From NCBI RefSeq assembly GCF_033843645.1, contig NZ_JAWXVZ010000002.1, positions 124,001 to 188,000 of the forward strand: a stretch of DNA of 64,000 nucleotides, written 5' to 3'. A program made the position numbers and the translations under genes. The notes under the pieces were generated by a model that saw only the letters and a list, made by a program, of their open reading frames with translations, was not told the DNA's origin and did not search any database. The stretch is from Pseudovibrio zosterae. GTDB taxonomy: Bacteria > Pseudomonadota > Alphaproteobacteria > Rhizobiales > Stappiaceae. Positions within the stretch are counted from its first letter, which is position 1, and every line of letters begins with the position of its first letter. This document shows positions 1 through 8,153 of the stretch, piece after piece.

Positions 1-919
1 TCTTTTTCGCCTGACGTTCGTCCGGATTGACCCATGAGATCACGAAGACCGTGTGGCCTTGTTCCACCATCCATTTGATGAATGACTTCTCCTCATTCAA
101 ATCCAGAATGTAGTACTTGTTGATCCAAGGTGGCACGACAAGCAGAGGGCGCTTGAACACTTGCTCGGTTACAGGTTCATACTGAATAAGCTGGCAAACG
201 TCGTTCTCGGCAATCACCTTGCCGGGGGTGTTTGCGACGTTCTTGCCGATCTCGAAGCTGGTAGGGTCAGACTGGCGCAGCTTTACTTCGCCGTTGCCTG
301 CCTTGATGTCTTCAGTCAGCAGCTCCATTCCGCGTACCAGATTTTCACCGTTGCAAGACATGGTCTCACGCAACAGCTCTGGGTTGGTTAGGATGAAGTT
401 GGAGGGCGACATGGCGTTGGTAATCTGGCGGACATAAAATGCAGCCTTGTGGCGGGTGTGATCGTCAAGGTCCGTCGCGCCATCGACAAGGTGTTCCGCC
501 CATTCTGTTGTCTGAAGATACATCTGTTTGACAAAGTCAAAGAACTGGTTCTCGTCCCATTCTGTGTCTTTGAAACGCTTGTCTCGAGGGGACGGGGAGA
601 TGGCAGGTTGCGATGGTTCCCCGGCCATCCGTTTGAGCGTATTGTTCCAGATCTGCATATAGCCAGCCCACAATCGGGTCTGGGCCTCAATAGCGCGTGC
701 CGGATCTTTCATCCAGTACTCGCCGACCTCGGCAAGTGTCTTTACTGCCAACCCCAACTCTTCCGGGGTTTCGTCTCGCACCTGTCCTTTTTCGCGCGGC
801 TCAAGATATGCTGCCAGCGCTTTCCCGCCTTGCTCTGCGATCTTGGTCAGATTGCGCGCAAACTCCTCGGGGTTATTAAAAATGTATTGCAATAATGGAT
901 TGTTCTGCTCGTTGGACAT
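1..919 (-). CDS. phaC: Class I poly(3-hydroxyalkanoate) synthase PhaC, 5' part only
   Basis: Polymerises (R)-3-hydroxyacyl-CoA into polyhydroxyalkanoate storage granules. Only the first 306 codons are here; the gene runs off the left edge. The N-terminal region (about residues 70-250) matches the PHA synthase N-terminal domain. Near the edge the protein reads VVPPWINKYYILDL followed by GHTVFVISWVNPDE, a stretch highly conserved in class I synthases. The lipase-like box with the catalytic Cys, and the Asp and His, lie beyond the window and cannot be checked. The start at 919 (MSNEQNNPLL) is the only in-frame ATG before the conserved region. The gene is transcribed away from the lipoprotein and alaC genes. 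Confidence 0.93.
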   Translation of the reverse strand, partial: MSNEQNNPLLQYIFNNPEEFARNLTKIAEQGGKALAAYLEPREKGQVRDETPEELGLAVKTLAEVGEYWMKDPARAIEAQTRLWAGYMQIWNNTLKRMAGEPSQPAISPSPRDKRFKDTEWDENQFFDFVKQMYLQTTEWAEHLVDGATDLDDHTRHKAAFYVRQITNAMSPSNFILTNPELLRETMSCNGENLVRGMELLTEDIKAGNGEVKLRQSDPTSFEIGKNVANTPGKVIAENDVCQLIQYEPVTEQVFKRPLLVVPPWINKYYILDLNEEKSFIKWMVEQGHTVFVISWVNPDERQAKK

Positions 920-1383
920 CTGCTTCGATTTTCCCCATAGCCAACTGCCTCACGTAAATGCGGGTGCTATTCCTCCCTTGCCGCGCAGGAATGAGAACGC
1001 GCGCACTGTCGGTATTCCGAAACTGAGTGATCTTCTTCTTTTTATAATGCCAAATTATAGGGGCTTTGACGCAAAGATGCGATTTGCTTTTAGTTGAATG
1101 TTCCGGAGCGTCGATGGGAATGGGTGCGCAGTAGACACATGGTTTACAGGCGAATGGACTTCATTTCTCGTCTGTTAGGTATATTTATCGATTATAAATA
1201 TTTGATGCGTATTTTATGTAATTGGTTGCTTTGAGACGTTTGCACTTCCCGTCAGTCTAGGGTAAGAGCATGACGTCTGTTTGAAGGGTTGCAGAAGTTA
1301 ATAGGCATCACCATTCAGTGTAAAATCAAAAACAAGTTTGGTCTGCGGGGAGACCACGTGGTCCTCAAAGGTAAAAAAACGCA
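920..1383. other. Intergenic region between phaC and the lipoprotein gene
   Basis: A 464-base gap between divergent genes that should hold both promoters. The middle (about 1140-1230) is AT-rich. I found no ORF with a good start, no tRNA and no strong inverted repeat. Confidence 0.5.
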
Positions 1384-1683
1384 ATGAAACGTGTGTGCAA
1401 ACTCGTGCCAGTAATTGGCCTCCTCAGCTTGCTGGGCGCTTGTGCGTTTGGCGAGTCCATGACTGTTTATGAAGCGTTGGAGCCAACAGCTGCACAACGA
1501 GCTTCCGTGCTATCCGACGAGCAGCGCGCAACGCTGATGTCCCAAGAGCAGCGTTTGGCCACTGAAAGCCAGCTCCTTGCGATTTCTGCAGAGAACAAGC
1601 GCCGCGCTCAGGAAGCACAAACACCTACCTCCGATATTGAAGAGCTGAAGGCGATTGCATCCCAGGGAAGCGAAGCCCAGTAG
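1384..1683 (+). CDS. Small predicted lipoprotein, function unknown
   Basis: A 99-residue protein with a lipoprotein signal: MKR start, hydrophobic stretch VIGLLSLLGA, and lipobox LLGAC with the acylated Cys at residue 20. The mature part is short, polar and rich in Ala, Glu and Gln (for example TAAQRASVLSDEQRATLMSQ), probably helical, with no enzyme motif. It is probably membrane-anchored, in the inner or outer membrane. It stands alone: phaC is divergent, and alaC begins 230 bases downstream beyond a hairpin. I do not recognise the family. Confidence 0.7.
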   Translation: MKRVCKLVPVIGLLSLLGACAFGESMTVYEALEPTAAQRASVLSDEQRATLMSQEQRLATESQLLAISAENKRRAQEAQTPTSDIEELKAIASQGSEAQ

Positions 1684-1732
1684 GGGATGGTTTAGTTCAC
1701 CTGCTAAGAACTAGCCTTTTGTCTTATGTTCT

Positions 1733-1762
1733 GCAAACGCCCGCCTTTGTGCGGGCGTTTGC
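1733..1762 (+). terminator. Perfect 12-bp hairpin after the lipoprotein gene
   Basis: GCAAACGCCCGC (1733-1744), loop CTTTGT, GCGGGCGTTTGC (1751-1762). A perfect GC-rich stem placed 50 bases after the stop. There is no T-run after it, so it may end transcription weakly or act as an mRNA 3'-end stabiliser. Confidence 0.65.
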
Positions 1763-1913
1763 GTGCTGATATATTGAAAAAATGCTGCTGGAAGAACGCT
1801 AAAAGCCATGCAAATCTTCCGTACACCTGCTACATACCTGCCCATCAGCTCAATGATTCAAGCGATGATTTGCCAGTCGCAAGGAAACAGATACAGAAAG
1901 TGAGGCTCTTGGC

Positions 1914-3116
1914 ATGGACGACTTTCACAAGACTCGCAGGCTTCCGCCCTATGTCTTTGAACAGGTCAATCGTCTGAAAGCCAAGGCGCGAGCGGGTGGC
2001 GCTGACATCATCGATATGGGTATGGGCAACCCTGACCTGCCTACTCCAAAGCATATTGTCGAAAAACTGACCGAGACCGTTCAAAACCCGCGCACGCATC
2101 GTTACTCCGCGTCCAAGGGCATCCCTGGTCTTCGCCGTGCACAAGCTGCCTATTACGGCCGCCGTTTTGGAGTAAAGCTGGACCCAGAAGCACAGGTCGT
2201 CGCGACCTTGGGGTCCAAGGAAGGTTTTGCTAACATGGCACAGGCCATCACCGCACCGGGTGATGTCGTGCTCGTTCCAAACCCAAGCTATCCCATTCAC
2301 GCCTTTGGTTTTTTGATGGCAGGTGGCGCGTTGCGCTCCATTCCCGCTGAACCGGGCCCAGAGGTTTTTGAGGCGCTTGAGCGCGCAGTCATTCACTCCA
2401 TTCCCAAGCCCATAGCTGTGGTGTTGTGTTATCCGGCCAACCCAACCGCTTACTGCGCGGATTTGGAATTCTACCGAGATGTGGTTGCTTTCGCTCGGAA
2501 ACACGAAATCTTTGTTCTTTCCGACCTTGCCTATTCAGAGATCTACTTCGGAGACACCCCGCCGCCATCAATTCTGCAAGTGCCGGGTGCAATGGATGTG
2601 GCCGTCGAGTTCACATCCTTGTCGAAGACGTTCTCCATGCCTGGATGGCGCATGGGTTTTGCCGTCGGCAACGCACGACTTATTGGTGCTTTGGCCCGCG
2701 TTAAGTCCTACCTCGATTATGGAGCGTTCACGCCTATTCAGGTTGCAGCCTCTGCTGCACTGAATGGTCCTGAAGACTGCATCGTCGAAATGCGGGAGAC
2801 TTATCGCAAGCGCCGCGATGTATTGGTTGATGCCTTTGCACGTGCTGGCTGGGCCATACCTGCGCCGGAAGCGAGCATGTTTGCTTGGGCTCCCATTCCC
2901 GAGCAGTTCCAAAAGTTTGGCTCGCTTGAGTTTTCCAAGCTGCTCATTGAGAAAGCCGACCTTGCGGTTGCGCCGGGTATTGGCTTTGGTGAGCATGGCG
3001 AGGGTTTTGTGCGTATTGGTCTTGTCGAGAACGAGCAGCGCATCCGGCAAGCTGCAAGAAACTTGCGCCGCTTCTTTGAAACATCTTCTATCGGCCATAA
3101 CAGCGGTACCGAATAA
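1914..3116 (+). CDS. alaC: Alanine-type PLP aminotransferase, AlaC family
   Basis: A fold-type I aminotransferase of 400 residues. It aligns along its length with remembered E. coli AlaC (YfdZ): RLPPYVF near residue 9, MGNPD (37-41), TLGSKEGFANM (98-108), VPNPSYPIH (121-129), YPANPTA (173-179, substrate-carboxylate region), SDLAYSEIY (203-211) and the PLP lysine K238 in SLSKTFSMPGWRMG. Expected reaction: pyruvate plus glutamate to alanine plus 2-oxoglutarate. Automated annotation often calls this family LL-diaminopimelate aminotransferase. The start is set by GAGG nine bases upstream and by the N-terminal match. The C-terminus ends in SSIGHNSGTE, a tail typical of alphaproteobacterial proteins. 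hom follows after 36 bases and glpX after that, so the three are probably one operon. Confidence 0.88.
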   Translation: MDDFHKTRRLPPYVFEQVNRLKAKARAGGADIIDMGMGNPDLPTPKHIVEKLTETVQNPRTHRYSASKGIPGLRRAQAAYYGRRFGVKLDPEAQVVATLGSKEGFANMAQAITAPGDVVLVPNPSYPIHAFGFLMAGGALRSIPAEPGPEVFEALERAVIHSIPKPIAVVLCYPANPTAYCADLEFYRDVVAFARKHEIFVLSDLAYSEIYFGDTPPPSILQVPGAMDVAVEFTSLSKTFSMPGWRMGFAVGNARLIGALARVKSYLDYGAFTPIQVAASAALNGPEDCIVEMRETYRKRRDVLVDAFARAGWAIPAPEASMFAWAPIPEQFQKFGSLEFSKLLIEKADLAVAPGIGFGEHGEGFVRIGLVENEQRIRQAARNLRRFFETSSIGHNSGTE

Positions 3117-3152
3117 GATACTAGAAAAACGCTAAGGATAGAGGCTTAGACA

Positions 3153-4478
3153 ATGCAGAATTGTTTGCGGGTGGGCGTAGCAGGTTTGGGCACCGTGGGT
3201 GCTTCTGTTGTGCGCATCGTCAAAGCGAAAGCCAAACAACTCGAAAACCGCTCTGGACGTCCCATTGAAGTCACGGCTGTAAGTGCACGCAGTCGGTCAA
3301 AGGATCGCGGGGTCGACCTTTCCAATCTTGAATGGTTCGACGATCCGGTCGCGCTCGCCAAGTCTTCCTCCATCGATGTGTTCGTGGAACTCATCGGTGG
3401 AGACAGTGGTTCAGCCGAGGAGAGCGTGCGGGCGGCGATTGAAGCGGGCAAACATGTGGTTACGGCCAACAAGGCCCTGCTTGCAAAACATGCGGTTTCT
3501 CTTTCCCGTTTGGCGGAAGATAAGGGCGTGAGCTTGAATTATGAAGCAGCGGTTGCTGGCGGTATTCCGATTGTGAAGACCATGCGTGAAAGCCTAGCGG
3601 GCAACTCTGTTTCCCGCGTCTATGGCATCATGAATGGGACTTGCAACTACATCCTGACCCGCATGGAGCAGGAGGGGCTTTCCTTCGCTGAATGTTTGGC
3701 GGATGCGCAGCGTCTTGGATATGCAGAAGCTGATCCAACCTTTGACATTGAGGGCTTTGACACAGCACACAAGCTGTCCCTGCTGACAAGTCTTGCTTTT
3801 GGGTGTGAGGTCGACAGCGAATCCATCTACGTGGAAGGCATCACTTCCATCACGACGGAAGATATTCAAGCGGCCGATGAGCTTGGCTATCGTATCAAGC
3901 TCTTGGGTGTGGCGCAGCGAACGGATACAGGCGTTGAGCAGCGTGTTCATCCAACCATGGTACCCAAGCACTCAGCGATTGCACGCATTGATGGCGTGTT
4001 GAACGCGGTCGCTGTTGATGGCGATGCGGTGGGCGAGGTTGTACTGGTCGGGCCGGGCGCGGGCGGTGATGCAACCGCCTCATCGGTTATCTCTGACATT
4101 GCCGATATTGCGCGCGAAGATGGCATGCCCGTCTTTGGACAAGCCGCGAAAACTCTAGAGCCCTATACGAAAGCGCGGATGCGCTTGCATGAAGGTGGGT
4201 ACTATATTCGACTTGCGGTGGATGACCGTCCAGGCGCATTCGCTGTGATTGCGCAGCGCATGGCGGAAAAGAACATTTCACTTCAATCCATTGTGCAGAA
4301 CCGCCGCGAACCTGGCTCACACGAGGCAGGAGCGCTGGAAACGGCGGAGCCCCAGCCGGTCATTCTCATCACGCATGAGACCACTGAGCTGGCCATTCGC
4401 GAAGCGTTGGAACTGATTGCCGCTGAAAAGGTGACAGTAGGCGCTCCGCAGATGCTGCGAATTGAAAAACTGGACTAA
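3153..4478 (+). CDS. hom: Homoserine dehydrogenase
   Basis: Reduces L-aspartate 4-semialdehyde to homoserine with NAD(P)H, the branch point to threonine and methionine. The 441-residue protein has the Rossmann motif VGVAGLGTVGASVV (residues 7-20), the ANKALLAKH segment, the substrate-binding and catalytic region MNGTCNYILTRM and YAEADPTFDIEGFD, and a C-terminal ACT domain (about 350-430, starting YYIRLAVDDRPGAFAVIA) for feedback control by threonine. It is a monofunctional form with no aspartokinase fused. A Shine-Dalgarno-like GAGG precedes the ATG. It lies between alaC and glpX with short spacers on both sides, an order common in Hyphomicrobiales. Confidence 0.95.
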   Translation: MQNCLRVGVAGLGTVGASVVRIVKAKAKQLENRSGRPIEVTAVSARSRSKDRGVDLSNLEWFDDPVALAKSSSIDVFVELIGGDSGSAEESVRAAIEAGKHVVTANKALLAKHAVSLSRLAEDKGVSLNYEAAVAGGIPIVKTMRESLAGNSVSRVYGIMNGTCNYILTRMEQEGLSFAECLADAQRLGYAEADPTFDIEGFDTAHKLSLLTSLAFGCEVDSESIYVEGITSITTEDIQAADELGYRIKLLGVAQRTDTGVEQRVHPTMVPKHSAIARIDGVLNAVAVDGDAVGEVVLVGPGAGGDATASSVISDIADIAREDGMPVFGQAAKTLEPYTKARMRLHEGGYYIRLAVDDRPGAFAVIAQRMAEKNISLQSIVQNRREPGSHEAGALETAEPQPVILITHETTELAIREALELIAAEKVTVGAPQMLRIEKLD

Positions 4479-4521
4479 CGCTGGTGCGAGAAGCGCTGGT
4501 GATCTGAACTTGAGGGTTTAA

Positions 4522-5517
4522 ATGGCTGATAGTCAAGCGGACGATGATTTCGTAATGGATCGCATTCTGACGCTGGAACTGGCACGTGTAACTGAGCGTG
4601 CAGCAGTTTCAGCTGCAAGACTGCGGGGTCGGGGGGACGAAAAGGCCGCAGACCAGGCTGCAGTGGACGCTATGCGCCGCGAGCTCAATCAGCTTCCAAT
4701 TGATGGCACCGTGGTTATCGGTGAAGGGGAGCGTGACGAGGCGCCAATGCTCTATATTGGCGAGAAGGTGGGAAACAAGAACGGCGACAAGGTCGATATC
4801 GCGCTTGATCCGCTGGAAGGTACCACCATTTGTGCGAAGAACATGCCGAATTCCATCGCGGTAATCGCGATGGCACCAGAAGGCGACCTTCTAAACGCAC
4901 CGGACAGCTACATGTCCAAGATTGCGATCGGCCCGGGTTATCCTGTTGGAACGATCAACCTTGACGATCCAATCGAGAAGAATCTGGAGCGTGTAGCCAA
5001 GGCCAAGGGCGTTTCCGTTTCCGATGTTACGGTTTGCGTGTTGGACCGTCCACGTCACGCCAAGCTCATTGATGACATTCGTGCAACTGGCGCTTCCATC
5101 TATTTGATTGGTGACGGTGACGTTGCAGGCATCATTCACACCACCAATCCGGAAGAGACCGGTATCGACCTATATGTTGGTATCGGTGGTGCTCCGGAAG
5201 GTGTTCTGGCTGCTGCAGCCCTGCGCTGCATCGGTGGTCAGATGGAAGGTCGTTTGGTCATCACCCGAGATGAGCAGGTGGAACGTGCCAAGCGAATGGG
5301 CATAGACGACATTAATCGCAAGTACACCCTGGAAGAAATGGCTGGCGGCGACGTGATCTTCGCGGCGACCGGCGTTACGGACGGCAATTTCCTCAAGGGC
5401 GTCAAGTTTGGTCGCAACCATATCACCACCCACACGGTTGTGATGCGTTCCACTACGGGCACTGTGCGATACATCTCTGCGCAGCACTCCCATCTGGACA
5501 AGTTTCATCTAGACTGA
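4522..5517 (+). CDS. glpX: Class II fructose-1,6-bisphosphatase
   Basis: Hydrolyses fructose 1,6-bisphosphate to fructose 6-phosphate in gluconeogenesis. Some alphaproteobacterial members also act on sedoheptulose bisphosphate. The 331-residue protein has the GlpX metal- and phosphate-binding signatures VVIGEGERDEAPMLYIGE (64-81) and DIALDPLEGTT (92-102), plus GIGGAPEGVLAAAAL and the conserved VMRSTTGTVRYI near the C-terminus. The length is normal for the family. It is the last gene of the alaC-hom-glpX run and is followed by a clear intrinsic terminator. Confidence 0.95.
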   Translation: MADSQADDDFVMDRILTLELARVTERAAVSAARLRGRGDEKAADQAAVDAMRRELNQLPIDGTVVIGEGERDEAPMLYIGEKVGNKNGDKVDIALDPLEGTTICAKNMPNSIAVIAMAPEGDLLNAPDSYMSKIAIGPGYPVGTINLDDPIEKNLERVAKAKGVSVSDVTVCVLDRPRHAKLIDDIRATGASIYLIGDGDVAGIIHTTNPEETGIDLYVGIGGAPEGVLAAAALRCIGGQMEGRLVITRDEQVERAKRMGIDDINRKYTLEEMAGGDVIFAATGVTDGNFLKGVKFGRNHITTHTVVMRSTTGTVRYISAQHSHLDKFHLD

Positions 5518-5546
5518 TTTTCACCAGTCTTATTCAACAGGTTCAG

Positions 5547-5584
5547 CGGGCGGACCCTTTGAGTGTTCGCCCGTTTGCTTTTTT
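5547..5584 (+). terminator. Intrinsic terminator after glpX
   Basis: CGGGCGGAC (5547-5555) pairs with GTTCGCCCG (5565-5573), with one G-U pair. It is followed by TTTGCTTTTTT. It closes the alaC-hom-glpX unit before recJ. Confidence 0.85.
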
Positions 5585-5611
5585 GACCGGAATCACCACA
5601 GCCTGATAGTC

Positions 5612-7456
5612 ATGACAGCGACCAGTCTAAGCGATGCAAACGAACGACGGACCGTTCTTGGTGTAACCCGCTCTTCAGCAGGGCGCATTTGGCGAGAGCG
5701 CATTGATGGTACGCAGAATGCGCAAGCGCTTGCGTTGTCTCAGCGCACCGGCCTGCCTGATGTAGTAGGGAAGGTGCTGATCGGGCGCGACGTTGGTCTT
5801 GAAGAAGCAGATCGCTTTTTAGACCCGTCCCTCAAGGATCTGATGCCGGATCCTTCCAGCCTGCAGGATATGGACAAGGCAGCAACCCGGATCGCTGATG
5901 CGCTGCATGCCGGAACGCCGCTTGCAGTCTTTGGCGACTATGACGTGGATGGCGCAACATCTACGGCGCTTTTGCTACGCTACTTCCGCGCGTTGAATGT
6001 CGAGCCTCAGTTCTACATTCCGGACCGTATCATTGATGGCTACGGCCCGAATCCAACAGCGATTTCGCAGCTCCATGACGGTGGTGCGCGCCTTTTGATC
6101 ACAGTTGACTGCGGCAGTACCTCGTTTGAAGCTTTTGACGAGGCGCGCCGTGTGGGGCTGGAAGTGGTGGTTATTGACCACCATCAGGTGGGTGAAACCT
6201 TCCCGGATGTTACCGCACTGGTGAACCCAAACCGTCAGGATGATCTGTCTGGTCAAGGGCATCTCGCCGCCGTCGGCGTGACCTTCCTGTTCCTGGTGGC
6301 GTTAAACCGCGAACTGCGCAAGCGTGGGGCAACCAACCTTCCTGACCTGATGGCCCTGTTGGATCTGGTCGCTCTGGGGACTGTATGTGATGTGGTGCCT
6401 TTGAAGGGCCTGAACCGCGCTTATGTGGTCAAGGGGCTTCAGGTCATGCACCAGCGTCGCAATGTCGGCCTTGCCGCTCTTGCCGATATCTCCCGCGTGA
6501 ATGGCAAACCAACGCCGTATCATCTTGGCTTCATGCTTGGTCCACGGATCAATGCAGGAGGGCGCATTGGAGTTTCCGCGCTCGGGGCCAAATTGCTTGT
6601 CAGCGGCTCTCGTGAAGAATCAGAGCACATCGCAGCAACGCTCGAGCGCCTCAATCAGGAGCGTCAGGCAATTGAAGCGATCATGCTTGAGGAAGGTGAA
6701 GGTCAGGCTTTTCAAAAACTTGATGCCAATGGAGAACCGCCTGCCATCCTTCTTACCGGGGCAGACAACTGGCATCCGGGCGTAGTGGGTCTCATCGCCT
6801 CCCGCCTCAAGGAGCGCTATCGCCGTCCATCCTTTGCCATTGCATTTAATGAAGACGGAGTAGGCACAGGCTCAGGACGTTCAATCACCGGTGTGGATCT
6901 GGGTGCAGCTGTGAGAGCGGCCGTTGAAGCGGGCTTGCTGGAGAAGGGCGGTGGTCACGCCATGGCTGCCGGCCTGACAGTAAAACGAGAAAAGCTAGCC
7001 GAGGTTGAGGCATTTTTGTCCGCTCAGTTGTCAGAGGCGGTTGGCATTGCCGCTCAGGATCATGAATTGACCATCGATGGTGTGCTTGCACCGAGTGGAG
7101 CAACTCTGGACCTTCTGGAAACACTAGAGCGTGCGGGCCCTTACGGGGCATCTCACCCGGAACCCATCTTTGCTTTTCCCTCAGTGAGAATTAAGTACGC
7201 GGATGTTATTGGAAAAGGTCATGTTCGTGTGACAATCGCTACCAATGATGGAGGGAATCTGAAGGCAATTGCGTTCAAGGCTGAAGATCAACCTCTTGGG
7301 CGGGCTTTGCTTGAGGCACGGGGCAAGAACCTTCATTTGGCTGGTGTGCTCTCCATTGACACGTGGCAAGGGCAGGCGAAAGCCCAGTTGCGTATTCTGG
7401 ATGCCGCAGATCCAACAACATCAACTTTGGCTCGCATGACGGGTGGGCTAAAGTAA
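5612..7456 (+). CDS. recJ: Single-stranded-DNA-specific 5'-3' exonuclease RecJ
   Basis: Degrades single-stranded DNA 5' to 3' in RecF-pathway recombination, mismatch repair and base-excision repair. The 614-residue protein carries the DHH-family metal motifs: FGDYDVDGATST (107-118), TVDCGS (164-169) and VIDHHQ (187-192). A DHHA1 domain follows with GSGRSITGVDLGAAV and GGGHAMAAGLTV, then the RecJ OB-like domain (about 470-600, including GKGHVRVTI). The length is normal. It sits alone behind the glpX terminator and has its own ATG. Confidence 0.95.
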   Translation: MTATSLSDANERRTVLGVTRSSAGRIWRERIDGTQNAQALALSQRTGLPDVVGKVLIGRDVGLEEADRFLDPSLKDLMPDPSSLQDMDKAATRIADALHAGTPLAVFGDYDVDGATSTALLLRYFRALNVEPQFYIPDRIIDGYGPNPTAISQLHDGGARLLITVDCGSTSFEAFDEARRVGLEVVVIDHHQVGETFPDVTALVNPNRQDDLSGQGHLAAVGVTFLFLVALNRELRKRGATNLPDLMALLDLVALGTVCDVVPLKGLNRAYVVKGLQVMHQRRNVGLAALADISRVNGKPTPYHLGFMLGPRINAGGRIGVSALGAKLLVSGSREESEHIAATLERLNQERQAIEAIMLEEGEGQAFQKLDANGEPPAILLTGADNWHPGVVGLIASRLKERYRRPSFAIAFNEDGVGTGSGRSITGVDLGAAVRAAVEAGLLEKGGGHAMAAGLTVKREKLAEVEAFLSAQLSEAVGIAAQDHELTIDGVLAPSGATLDLLETLERAGPYGASHPEPIFAFPSVRIKYADVIGKGHVRVTIATNDGGNLKAIAFKAEDQPLGRALLEARGKNLHLAGVLSIDTWQGQAKAQLRILDAADPTTSTLARMTGGLK

Positions 7457-7631
7457 GCGTATCGTGTTTTTCAGTACCCATGAGTAGCGTTTACGTATCT
7501 CTCTCCCCAAGGCTTAGGGAAGCGAGATATGAAGCGTTGATTTCGTTTATGCTCTGGACCTTACTGGTAAGGTTGATGGCAGACTCATTTTCGGCGTTCA
7601 ATGGAGTGAACGCCGCACCTTAGGGGGCACT

Positions 7632-8042
7632 ATGGAACAACCCAGAGAGATCGAGACATCCGGCGGGCTCGGGCTGGGTCTGGCACTTGGCGGGGCAAGT
7701 GGCGTGATTTCCATCCTGTCGGCGGCAGCATCTTCGCATGGGGTCGGCGCGCAGCTGCTCTCCACCATCTCGCAGATGACCATGCTTCATGCTGGCGCAT
7801 TTATCGCTCTTGGACTTGCACTGGCAGTCACTCGCTCAAGATTGCTCGGATTTGCACTGCTGATCATTTTTGCCGGACTAGGGCTCTTCTGCGGTGATCT
7901 GGCCTTCCGGTTTTTCTCCGGAACACGGCTGTTTCCCATGGCAGCGCCAACGGGTGGCTTCATGATGATCATGGGGTGGCTGTTGGTTTTTCTGGTCGGT
8001 CTGGCGCGGGTCTTTGGCGTCTCCGGCAAGTCGCGAACCTAA
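7632..8042 (+). CDS. DUF423 (YgdD-like) small inner-membrane protein
   Basis: A 136-residue protein with four predicted hydrophobic segments (about 13-33, 51-70, 71-92, 107-127). The family look comes from LALGGASGVISILSAAASSHG near the N-terminus, MTMLHAGAFIALGLAL, and the end FPMAAPTGGFMMIMGWLLVF. The family is widespread and its function is not established. GGGGG eight bases before the ATG supports the start. It is followed by a hairpin and is convergent with the dcp gene. Confidence 0.8.
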   Translation: MEQPREIETSGGLGLGLALGGASGVISILSAAASSHGVGAQLLSTISQMTMLHAGAFIALGLALAVTRSRLLGFALLIIFAGLGLFCGDLAFRFFSGTRLFPMAAPTGGFMMIMGWLLVFLVGLARVFGVSGKSRT

Positions 8043-8046
8043 AAAA

Positions 8047-8077
8047 AAAGCGAGAGGGGTGGGGCCCAGCTCGCTTT
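8047..8077. terminator. Hairpin between the DUF423 gene and dcp
   Basis: AAAGCGAG (8047-8054) pairs with CTCGCTTT (8070-8077) over a 15-base loop. It lies directly after the DUF423 stop and follows a run of A, so it may serve the plus strand and, with the A-run read as T, the convergent dcp gene. Confidence 0.65.
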
Positions 8078-8153
8078 AAAGTTTGGTGCATCAGTAGAGG
8101 CGCGGACAAGTCAGCGCCCGGATGTACCTTGCAGATTCTTACTTGCGCGAGGC